This document shows, in pieces, positions 1 through 7,475 of a stretch of 33,282 nt of DNA; positions within the stretch are counted from its first letter, which is position 1; each line of letters starts with the position of its first letter. This DNA comes from Acetobacteraceae bacterium (GTDB taxonomy: Bacteria; Pseudomonadota; Alphaproteobacteria; Acetobacterales; Acetobacteraceae). The notes beneath the pieces are model-generated. The model did not search any database, was not told the DNA's origin, and was given only the letters and a program-made list of their open reading frames with translations. The stretch is taken from contig JAIYDD010000123.1 of the NCBI GenBank assembly GCA_027487675.1, forward strand, positions 1 to 33,282. The letters are read 5' to 3'. A program made the position numbers and the translations under genes.

Positions 1-311
1 ATCGCCTGCTTGCCGCCATTGGTGACGATGATCTCGTCCAGCGCGTAGTCCAGCCCGTTGTCGCGCCTGAACTTGCGCTGGATGGCTTCCTTCAGCGCCT
101 TCGTGCCGTCCATCGGCGGGTATTTTGTTTGGCCTGCCAGCGCCGCTTCATGCGCCGCCTCGATCGCGTGCGGCGGCGTGGCGAAGTCGGGCTCGCCGAT
201 CGAGAGGCTGATGACCTTCACGCCCTGCGCCGCCAGCTCCCGCGCCCTGGCCGTCATGACGACGGAGGCGGAGGGCGTGATCTCCTTGAGCCGGCTGGCG
301 AGGGCGGGCAT
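1..311 (-). CDS. PLP-dependent aminotransferase, class I/II (partial, N-terminal part)
   Basis: This gene runs off the left edge, so only about the first 103 codons are visible. Translation from the ATG at 311 gives an N-terminus with the family motifs SIGEPDFATP and TKYPPMDG and ends at TNGGKQA, the start of the PLP phosphate-binding region. It closely parallels the same stretch of the complete aminotransferase at 793-1992 ([25 protein letters not shown]), so the two are paralogues. The PLP lysine lies outside the window. It sits 29 bp after the GNAT stop and is probably cotranscribed with it. A GGAG precedes the ATG by about 11 nt. The expected reaction is 2-oxoglutarate-dependent transamination of aspartate or another amino acid. 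The substrate cannot be told from this fragment. Confidence 0.85.
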   Translation of the reverse strand, partial: MPALASRLKEITPSASVVMTARARELAAQGVKVISLSIGEPDFATPPHAIEAAHEAALAGQTKYPPMDGTKALKEAIQRKFRRDNGLDYALDEIIVTNGGKQA

Positions 312-340
312 GGCGGGCGAGGTCTCCGGTGTGGTGGGTG

Positions 341-784
341 TCAGGCGGCGGCGCGGGCCATCAGCCAGTCGAACTCGGCCTCGCCGGTCAGGACGAAGCC
401 CTGGCGTTCCCAGAAGCAGCGGGCGCGGCTTTCCTTCAGCACCTCGATGCGGACGGGGCGGCCGGGGAACTCGGCCAGCAGCGCGCGGAACACGGCCGCG
501 CCGAGCCCCCTGCCCTGCGCATGCTCGTCCAGGAACAGGCTGTGGATCTCGACCTCGGCCGCGGCGGCATCCACGCCGACGCAGCCGGCCATGCCGCCAC
601 CCTGCTCGATCACCCGCAGGATGCCGGCATCGAACTGCCTGCGCATGCGCGCGCGGCGGCGGTCCGGGTCGAAGCGGCCGATGCGTTCCAGATGCGGCCG
701 CATCGCGCGGATGGGCAGCGCGAGCACCGCTTCGAAATCGGCCTCGACCGCCGGGCGCAGCGAGAAGGCAGGCCCGGCCGGCAT
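341..784 (-). CDS. GNAT-family N-acetyltransferase
   Basis: A small cytoplasmic acetyltransferase of about 147 residues. The acetyl-CoA pyrophosphate-binding loop is visible as QGRGLGAA in the second half (family consensus Q/R-x-x-G-x-G/A). Preceding it is the typical strand VEIHSLFLDEHAQG. The C-terminal RARCFWERQGFVLTGEAEFD matches the family pattern A-x-x-F-Y-x-x-x-G-F. I chose the ATG at 784. A TTG at 811 would give a 9-residue extension overlapping the upstream aminotransferase, and neither start has a strong ribosome binding site. The gene lies between two paralogous aminotransferases in the same direction, which suggests an amino-acid or amine substrate, but the acceptor is unknown. 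Confidence 0.85.
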   Translation of the reverse strand: MPAGPAFSLRPAVEADFEAVLALPIRAMRPHLERIGRFDPDRRRARMRRQFDAGILRVIEQGGGMAGCVGVDAAAAEVEIHSLFLDEHAQGRGLGAAVFRALLAEFPGRPVRIEVLKESRARCFWERQGFVLTGEAEFDWLMARAAA

Positions 785-792
785 CGCAGGCG

Positions 793-2063
<1,271 letters not shown>

Positions 2064-2081
2064 GTCGCGCTGGGGCGTCCA

Positions 2082-2444
2082 TCACTCCAGCCGCAGCGGA
2101 CGGTAGCCTTCGAAGGTGAAGCCCTTGGCGGCCATGCATTGCCGGCGCCAGCCCTCCCGCGGGCGTTCGTTCAGGTCCACCTGGCCCCATTGGGCGGGGA
2201 TGTAGCGCTGGGTGGTGCGGCAGCGGGTCTGGCCGCCCTCGGTCCAGCAATGCCGGTCGCGCTCGATCCGGGCCGGGGAGACGATCTGCGTGACCACCTG
2301 CGGCGGCACGGCCAGGCGCGATTCGTCGCGGCAGGCGGCCTGGAAGGCCTCCGCCTCCATTTCGGTGGTGCCGGGGCGGACCCAGACCTCGGCGCAGCCG
2401 GGCAGCAGCAGGGCCAGCAGCAGGGCGGGGAGAAGGCGGCGCAT
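2082..2444 (-). CDS. Small secreted lipoprotein of unknown function
   Basis: 120 residues. The N-terminus MRRLLPALLLALLLPGC is a short type II signal peptide: two Arg, a hydrophobic stretch, then L-P-G-C with Gly at -1 and Cys at +1, so the mature protein should be lipid-anchored. The remainder has several further cysteines (AACRDE, DRHCWTEGGQTRC, RRQCMAAKGF) that could form periplasmic disulfides. The C-terminal RQCMAAKGFTFEGYR resembles small envelope lipoproteins in which a conserved Cys is followed by M-x-x-K-G-(F/Y). I do not recognise a named family. An alternative start 8 codons upstream (2468) would spoil the signal peptide. It lies 71 bp downstream of potI in the same direction. Confidence 0.8.
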   Translation of the reverse strand: MRRLLPALLLALLLPGCAEVWVRPGTTEMEAEAFQAACRDESRLAVPPQVVTQIVSPARIERDRHCWTEGGQTRCRTTQRYIPAQWGQVDLNERPREGWRRQCMAAKGFTFEGYRPLRLE

Positions 2445-2515
2445 CGGGCGGCTTTCGGGGCAGGACATCCCGGGATGCAGGATGGCGCGCGCGCGCGGCC
2501 GAAAGATGGCGCCCT

Positions 2516-3313
2516 TCACCCCCGCGGCGGCCCCCCCCCCAGCCGCAGCGCCAGCCCCAGCACCAGCGCCACCACCACCACCGTGATCGTCGCCAGCGCG
2601 TAGAGATCGGGCGTCAGCCCCAGCCGGACGGAGGAGAACACCACCATCGGCAGGGTGGAGGCGCCCGGCCCCGAGACGAAGCTCGCGATCACCAGGTCGT
2701 CGAGCGAGAGGGTGAAGGCCAGCAGCCACCCCGCGGCCACGCCCGGCAGGATCAGCGGCAGGGTCACCAGGCGGAACACCTGCCAGGGCCGCGCGCCGAG
2801 GTCGGCGGCCGCCTCCTCCAGGCTCATGTCGAAGTCGCGCAGGCGCGCCTGCACCACCACCGCCACATAGGCCGCGCCGAAGGTGGCATGCGCGATCGCG
2901 ACCGTCGTCGCCCCGCGCCCGGCGGGGAAGCCGAAGGCCTGTTCGAGGGCCACGAACAGCAGCAGCAGCGACAGGCCGGTGATCACCTCCGGCATCACCA
3001 GCGGCGCCGCCATCATCCCCGCAAACGCCCCGCGGCCGCGGAAGCGCCCGAAGCGCGCCAGCGCGAAGCCCGCCAGCGTGCCGAGGATGGTGGCCATCGT
3101 CGCCGACACCGCCGCGATGCGCAGCGACAGCAGCGCCGCCTCCACCAGCGCCTCGTTGCGCCACAGCGCCGCGTACCAGCGCAGCGACAGGCCGGTGAAG
3201 CTGGTGACCAGCCGGCTGTCGTTGAAGCTGAACACCGCCATCAGCAGGATCGGCAGGTAGAGGAAGGCGAAGCCGAAGCCGAGCGGCACCAGCAGCCGGC
3301 CAAGCCGCCTCAT
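2516..3313 (-). CDS. potI: Putrescine ABC transporter, inner-membrane permease PotI-like
   Basis: 265 residues with about six hydrophobic segments, beginning with a membrane helix near residues 8-30 that ends in VFSFNDSRL, a hallmark of PotC/PotI permeases. The cytoplasmic EAA loop is visible as LEEAAADLGARPWQVFRLVTLPLILPG, and the PotC/PotI region TLSLDDLVIASFVSGPG follows. It would form the translocation channel with PotH. The ATG at 3313 overlaps the potH stop by 4 bp (ATGA). Odd feature: codons near the 3' end contain an uninterrupted run of ten G on the coding strand (2531-2540), giving Gly-Gly-Gly just before the stop. A one-base insertion there would join the reading frame of the lipoprotein downstream. 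Confidence 0.93.
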   Translation of the reverse strand: MRRLGRLLVPLGFGFAFLYLPILLMAVFSFNDSRLVTSFTGLSLRWYAALWRNEALVEAALLSLRIAAVSATMATILGTLAGFALARFGRFRGRGAFAGMMAAPLVMPEVITGLSLLLLFVALEQAFGFPAGRGATTVAIAHATFGAAYVAVVVQARLRDFDMSLEEAAADLGARPWQVFRLVTLPLILPGVAAGWLLAFTLSLDDLVIASFVSGPGASTLPMVVFSSVRLGLTPDLYALATITVVVVALVLGLALRLGGGPPRG

Positions 3314-4194
3314 CGCGGCGCGTCCCGCGCGGCGCGCGACTGGAAAGCCGCGATCGGCACCACCAGCACCAGCAGCAGCACCACGGCGAGCGCAGAGGCC
3401 AGCGGCCAGTCGCGATTCTGGAAGAACTCCGTCCACAGCACGCGCCCGATCAGCTGCGCGCCCGGCCCGCCCAGCAATTCGGGGATGACGAACTCGCCGA
3501 CGGCGGGGATGAACACCAGCAGGAAGCCTGCGACGACACCGGGCAGCGACAGCGGCAGCGTCACATGCAGGAAGGCCCGCCAGGGCCGGGCGCCGAGATC
3601 GGAGGCCGCATCCAGCAGCGCCGGATCCAGCTTCGACAGCGCCGCATAGAGCGGCAGCACCATGAAGGGCAGGTAGCAATAGGTGATGCCGAGATACATG
3701 GCGAGGTCGGTGTAGAGCAGCGTCAGCGGTGCCTCGATCAGCCCCACGCCCAGAAGCGCGCCGTTGATCCACCCCTGGTCCTGCAGCAGCCCGATCCAGG
3801 CGGTGACGCGCAGCAGGAACGACGTCCAGAAGGGCAGCACCACCAGCATCAGCAGCGTGTTGCGCCACCCTTCCGGCGCGCGCGCGATGGCCAGCGCCAT
3901 GGGGTAGCCGATGAGGAGGCAGAGCGTGGCGGAGATGGCGGCCACCCGCAGGCTGCGCAGCGCGGCCTCCGCATAGAAGGGGTCTTCCAGCAGCAGCGCG
4001 AAATTCGCCAGGTTCGGCCGCAGCGCAATCGCGCCATCCTCGCCGACCCGCCAGGGCGGCGTGAAGGGCGGGATGCCTTCCGCCGGCTCGGCGAAGCCGA
4101 TGGACAGCACGATTGCGAAGGGCGCGGCGAAGAACAGCAGCATCCAGGCGGCCGGCAGCGCCAGCACGAGGGCACGGCCGGGACCGCCGCTCAT
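3310..4194 (-). CDS. potH: Putrescine ABC transporter, inner-membrane permease PotH-like
   Basis: 294 residues, typical for PotB/PotH permeases. The first membrane segment (LVLALPAAWMLLFFAAPFAIVLSIGF) is followed by a periplasmic loop and further helices. The family signature TLLYTDLAMYLGITYCYLPFMVLPLYAAL is present. The EAA loop reads LLDAASDLGARPWRAFLHVTLPLSLPG and is followed by PAVGEFVIPELLGGPGA, which is characteristic of polyamine permeases. The start codon overlaps the potG stop (ATGA at 4191-4194) and the stop overlaps the potI start, so the subunits are translationally coupled. It pairs with PotI in the inner membrane. Confidence 0.94.
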   Translation of the reverse strand: MSGGPGRALVLALPAAWMLLFFAAPFAIVLSIGFAEPAEGIPPFTPPWRVGEDGAIALRPNLANFALLLEDPFYAEAALRSLRVAAISATLCLLIGYPMALAIARAPEGWRNTLLMLVVLPFWTSFLLRVTAWIGLLQDQGWINGALLGVGLIEAPLTLLYTDLAMYLGITYCYLPFMVLPLYAALSKLDPALLDAASDLGARPWRAFLHVTLPLSLPGVVAGFLLVFIPAVGEFVIPELLGGPGAQLIGRVLWTEFFQNRDWPLASALAVVLLLVLVVPIAAFQSRAARDAPR

Positions 4195-5342
4195 TCCGGC
4201 AGCACCATGGCGGCCTGGCGGTCCCAGCTGACCACCACGGCGTCCTCCCAGTCCACGGGGCGTCCGGTGATGCGGCGCAGGTTCGGCTGGCTGACGCGGA
4301 TGGTGCGGCCGCCTTCCAGCGCGACGTGATACATGAAGAAGTCGCCGAAATAGGCGATGTCGCGCACCCGGCCGGACAGCCGGTTCTCGCCGACGCGCGG
4401 CTCTTCCGCCGCAGCCCGCGCGATCGCCAGGCGCTCCGGCCGCAGCGCCACGAAGACGCGGCTGCCCGCTGGCTTCGGCGCCGGCGCGTCGTAGAGGATC
4501 GCGAGTCCCAGATCGGCGCAGCCGATGCGCGCGCCATCCGGCCCGCTGCTCTCCACCACGCCCTCGAGGATATTGGCGGTGCCCAAGAATTCCGCGACGA
4601 AGCGGCTGTTCGGGTATTCGTAGACCTCGCCCGGCGTGCCGACCTGCACCAGCCGCCCGCGCTCCATCACCGCCAGCCTTGTGGCCATCGTCATCGCCTC
4701 CTCCTGGTCGTGCGTGACGATGACGAAGGTGGTGCCGGTGCGGTCCTGGATGCCCTGCAGTTCGAACTGCATCTCCTCGCGCAGGTTCTTGTCGAGCGCC
4801 GAGAGCGGCTCGTCCAGCAGCAGCAGCTTCGGCCGCTTGGCCAGCGCGCGGGCGAGTGCGATGCGCGCGCGCTGCCCGCCCGACAGCGCGGCGGGGCGGC
4901 GCTCGCCGAGCCCCTCCATCCGCACCAGCGCCAGCATCTCCGCGACGCGCTCGCGGATCAGCGCCTTCGGCGCGCCCTCCATGCGCAGCCCGAAGCCGAT
5001 GTTCTGCGCCACGCTCATATGCGGGAACAGCGCATAGGATTGGAACATCATGTTCACCGGCCGCGCATGGGCCGGCACGCCCGCCATGTCCTGCCCGTCC
5101 AGCACGACGCGGCCCGCATCGGGCTCCAGCAGCCCCGCCAGGATGCGCAGCAGCGTGGACTTGCCCGATCCCGACCCGCCGAGCAGCGCGAAGAACTCGC
5201 CGCGCTCGATCGAGAGGCTGACATCGTCCAGCGCGACGAAGCCGCCGAAGCGGTGGCTGACATGCTCGATGCGCAGGAAGGGCTCGGCCTGCCTGTCGCG
5301 CCGGTGGTCCGGCGCCGCGACCCGCGCGGCGAGGCCGCTCAC
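4191..5342 (-). CDS. potG: Putrescine ABC transporter, ATPase PotG-like
   Basis: 383 residues from a GTG start at 5342 that overlaps the potF stop (GTGA), matching the coupling seen at the other junctions. The ATPase domain shows Walker A GGSGSGKST (about residues 55-63), the Q-loop FQSYALFPHMSV, the signature LSGGQRARIALARAL, Walker B LLLLDEPLSALD and the H-loop VIVTHDQEEAM. The C-terminal third is a TOBE-type regulatory domain (VFVALRPERLAI then an OB-like fold near SGRVRDIAYFGDFFMYHV). This is the standard layout of PotA/PotG. It would energise polyamine import through PotH/PotI. Residues before about 20 are not conserved, so the true start could be slightly internal. Confidence 0.94.
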   Translation of the reverse strand: MSGLAARVAAPDHRRDRQAEPFLRIEHVSHRFGGFVALDDVSLSIERGEFFALLGGSGSGKSTLLRILAGLLEPDAGRVVLDGQDMAGVPAHARPVNMMFQSYALFPHMSVAQNIGFGLRMEGAPKALIRERVAEMLALVRMEGLGERRPAALSGGQRARIALARALAKRPKLLLLDEPLSALDKNLREEMQFELQGIQDRTGTTFVIVTHDQEEAMTMATRLAVMERGRLVQVGTPGEVYEYPNSRFVAEFLGTANILEGVVESSGPDGARIGCADLGLAILYDAPAPKPAGSRVFVALRPERLAIARAAAEEPRVGENRLSGRVRDIAYFGDFFMYHVALEGGRTIRVSQPNLRRITGRPVDWEDAVVVSWDRQAAMVLPE

Positions 5343-6436
5343 CGCCCCGCCTTGAAGCGCGCCCAGACGCGGTTGCGGGCGCGCTCGGCGGCCTGCGGCA
5401 CCGGGCCGATCGTGAAGAAGCGCGCGCGCAGCGCCTCGGTCGGGAACACCGCCGGGTCGTTCGCCACCTCCGCCGGCACCAGCGGGCGGCTCGCCGGCAC
5501 GCCGTTCGGGTAGCGCACCTGCGCGGTGATCGCGGCCATCACATCGGGCTGCAGGAGGAAGTTGATGAAGGCATGCGCGGCCTCGGGGTTCGGCGCATCG
5601 GCCGGGATGGCCAGCACGTCGAACCACAGCTGCGCGCCTTCCCGCGGCGCGACGTAGCGCACGGCAACCCCGCGATCGGCTTCCGCCGCGCGCACCCCGG
5701 CCTGGATCATGTCGCCCGAATAGCCGAAGGCCAGGCAGGACTGGCCGGTCGCCAGCTGCTCGATGGCGCCACCGGTCGAGAAGTTGCGGATATGCGGGCG
5801 GATCGCCAGCAGCGCGCGTTCCACCTCGCGCAAATCCTCGGCCGAGGTGCTGTTCGGATCGCGGCCCAGATAGCGCAGCACGGTCGGGATCACGTCGATG
5901 GCGCTGTCCATCATGGTGATGCCGCAGCGCGCGATGCGGTTGGCGTGGCGGGGATCCATCAGCAGCGCCAGGCTGTCCATCGGCGCATCGGGCGCCAGCG
6001 CGCGGATCCGCGCCTCGTTCACGCCGAGCCCGATGGTGCCCCACAGGTACAGCGCGCCATGCCGGTTGCCGGGATCGGACGCTTCCAGCTGCTGCATCAG
6101 CGCGGGGTCGAGGTTGCCCCAGTTCGGGATCAGCGCGCGGTCCAGCGGCCGGAAGGCGCCGGCCCGCACCAGGCGGGAGAAGGTGGGTTCGCTGGTCGGC
6201 ACCACGATGTCGTAGCCGGTGCGGCCGGCGGACAGCCGGCCCTCCAGCGTCTCCAGGCTGTCGAAGACGTCGTAGCGCACGCGGATGCCGCTCTCGCGCA
6301 CGAAGCGCTGGACCATGTAGGGGTCGATGTAGTCGTTCCAGTTGAAGACATTGACCGTGCCGCCCTGCGCGCGCGCCGCGCCGGCGGGCAGGGTCAGCGC
6401 CAGCGCCGCCAGCGCCAGCAGAAGGCGTCGCATCAT
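5339..6436 (-). CDS. potF: Periplasmic putrescine-binding protein PotF-like
   Basis: 365 residues from the ATG at 6436, where a cGGAGG lies about 7 nt upstream. An in-frame ATG at 6490 would add 18 residues that disrupt the signal peptide. The N-terminus MMRRLLLALAALALTLPAGAARAQG is a type I signal peptide, likely cut after ARA. The mature protein opens with VNVFNWNDYIDPYMVQRF, the classical PotD/PotF start. It continues with GYDIVVPTSEP, LYLWGTIGLGVN and CLAFGYSGDM, all polyamine-pocket regions, and ends RNRVWARFKAGR like other PotF proteins. It captures putrescine or a related polyamine in the periplasm and delivers it to PotGHI, encoded immediately downstream. It is the first gene of the operon. 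Confidence 0.95.
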   Translation of the reverse strand: MMRRLLLALAALALTLPAGAARAQGGTVNVFNWNDYIDPYMVQRFVRESGIRVRYDVFDSLETLEGRLSAGRTGYDIVVPTSEPTFSRLVRAGAFRPLDRALIPNWGNLDPALMQQLEASDPGNRHGALYLWGTIGLGVNEARIRALAPDAPMDSLALLMDPRHANRIARCGITMMDSAIDVIPTVLRYLGRDPNSTSAEDLREVERALLAIRPHIRNFSTGGAIEQLATGQSCLAFGYSGDMIQAGVRAAEADRGVAVRYVAPREGAQLWFDVLAIPADAPNPEAAHAFINFLLQPDVMAAITAQVRYPNGVPASRPLVPAEVANDPAVFPTEALRARFFTIGPVPQAAERARNRVWARFKAGR

Positions 6437-6770
6437 CCCGGGGCCTCCGCGAATCCGCGGGAGACTAGCATGGGCGGCGGGCGGCATCATGCGGGCGGCG
6501 GTGCGGCGCGATTGCTAGGATTTTGTTCTTGACGACCCCAGGCGGGGAATGATACGCAGGCTCCGCCAAGGCCCGAACTGCGTCCGCGGCGTTCCCGACA
6601 TCCCTGATCCCGCAACGGCCGCACCCCAGGCGGCCGGCGGCGATGCGCGTCTCGCCGGCCGGACTGTCGTCCTAGCCAGATCCCCGCCCCACCCGTCCCC
6701 CATCCACCGCCCCCCAGGGGCGCGCGCCCCGGCGCGCGCCGCGCCCGGGCCTGCACGACCGGAGCCCCGC
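6437..6770. other. 334-bp divergent intergenic region between potF and the fibre module
   Basis: No convincing gene. It must hold the potF promoter (minus) and probably that of the fibre module (plus). On the plus strand TTGACG at 6529-6534 is a good -35-like hexamer, but the -10 is poor (GATACG after 16 nt) and it would lie about 215 nt before the first fibre-module ATG. Immediately before the ribosome binding site is a dense self-complementary block: the palindrome GGGGCGCGCGCCCC at 6717-6730 followed by GGCGCGCGCC at 6731-6740. In RNA this would fold strongly, about 20 nt ahead of the GGAG at 6761. Confidence 0.5.
6717..6740. repeat. GC-rich palindromic hairpin in the leader of the fibre module
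   Basis: Two adjacent perfect palindromes (14 bp and 10 bp) can also pair with each other: GCGCGCGCC at 6720-6728 is complementary to GGCGCGCGC at 6731-6739. The position just upstream of the first gene suggests a structured 5' leader, or a terminator protecting against upstream transcription. No T-tract follows. Confidence 0.45.
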
Positions 6771-7421
6771 ATGCCCTTCGACAACGCCGCCCTCCTCAGC
6801 CTCGCCAGCGCCGGCGGCTTCAACCTCTGGCTCTACCGCACGCCCGACACCCGCACGACGGTGCTGGCCAGCGGCTATTTCGCGCCGGGCGCGGCGCGCA
6901 TCCTCGCAGGCGACCTGATCCTGCTGCAGGCCTCGGATTCCGTCGCGCTGCTGCCGGTGCGCATCGGCACCGCGGTGGGCGCCGGGCTCGTCGTGGACAG
7001 CACCGCCGCGCCCTTCCGCGTCAACCGCAGCGCCGGCCAGCGCTTCTCGGTCCGCCAGGCCGCCAGCGCGGTGGCGATGACGGTGCTGCTCGCCCCGCTC
7101 GCCGGCGGCATCCTCGCCACCGGCACCGTCCAGGCGCAAGCCGCCGTCGCCGGCCCGGTGGCGGAGGTCAGCTTCTCCATCCGCAGTGCCACCGGCGCCA
7201 CGGTGCGCGGCCCGCAGACCGCGACGGTCGCCGCCGGCGCCGCCAGCGCCAGCTTCCCCGCCCCCACCGCCGGCAGCGGCTACCGGCTGCGCGTCGAGGT
7301 GCCGGGCAATCCCGCGGTCGCCGACACCTCCGCCCCCTTCAACATCAGCGCGCCCTTCGCCCTGCTCGCCGAGAACCTCGGCACGCTGGCCGTCGAACAG
7401 GGCGGCCGCCTGCTGCTCTGA
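6771..7421 (+). CDS. Phage-structural-like protein of unknown function (fibre/adaptor type)
   Basis: 216 residues from the ATG at 6771, preceded by GGAG with 6-nt spacing. The N-terminal third (FNLWLYRTPDTRTTVLASGYF...GDLILLQASD) follows a pattern I associate with small beta-rich modules in phage structural proteins, where a Tyr-Thr-x-x-Asp-Thr strand is followed by A-G-Y-F and then G-D-x-I. Around residues 100-120 is an Ala/Leu/Val-rich stretch (AMTVLLAPLAGGILATGTVQAQA) that could be membrane-seeking or a buried helix. After it comes an Ig-like segment (VAEVSFSIRSATGATVRGPQT). There are no cysteines and no enzymatic motif. It is the first gene of a plus-strand module with the pectate-lyase-fold spike 54 bp downstream. 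The role is inferred mainly from that context. Confidence 0.65.
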   Translation: MPFDNAALLSLASAGGFNLWLYRTPDTRTTVLASGYFAPGAARILAGDLILLQASDSVALLPVRIGTAVGAGLVVDSTAAPFRVNRSAGQRFSVRQAASAVAMTVLLAPLAGGILATGTVQAQAAVAGPVAEVSFSIRSATGATVRGPQTATVAAGAASASFPAPTAGSGYRLRVEVPGNPAVADTSAPFNISAPFALLAENLGTLAVEQGGRLLL

Positions 7422-7475
7422 CGCCCCCTTTCCCGCCCGCGCGCGACCCCCACGGCACAGGACGACCCCAGGCCC

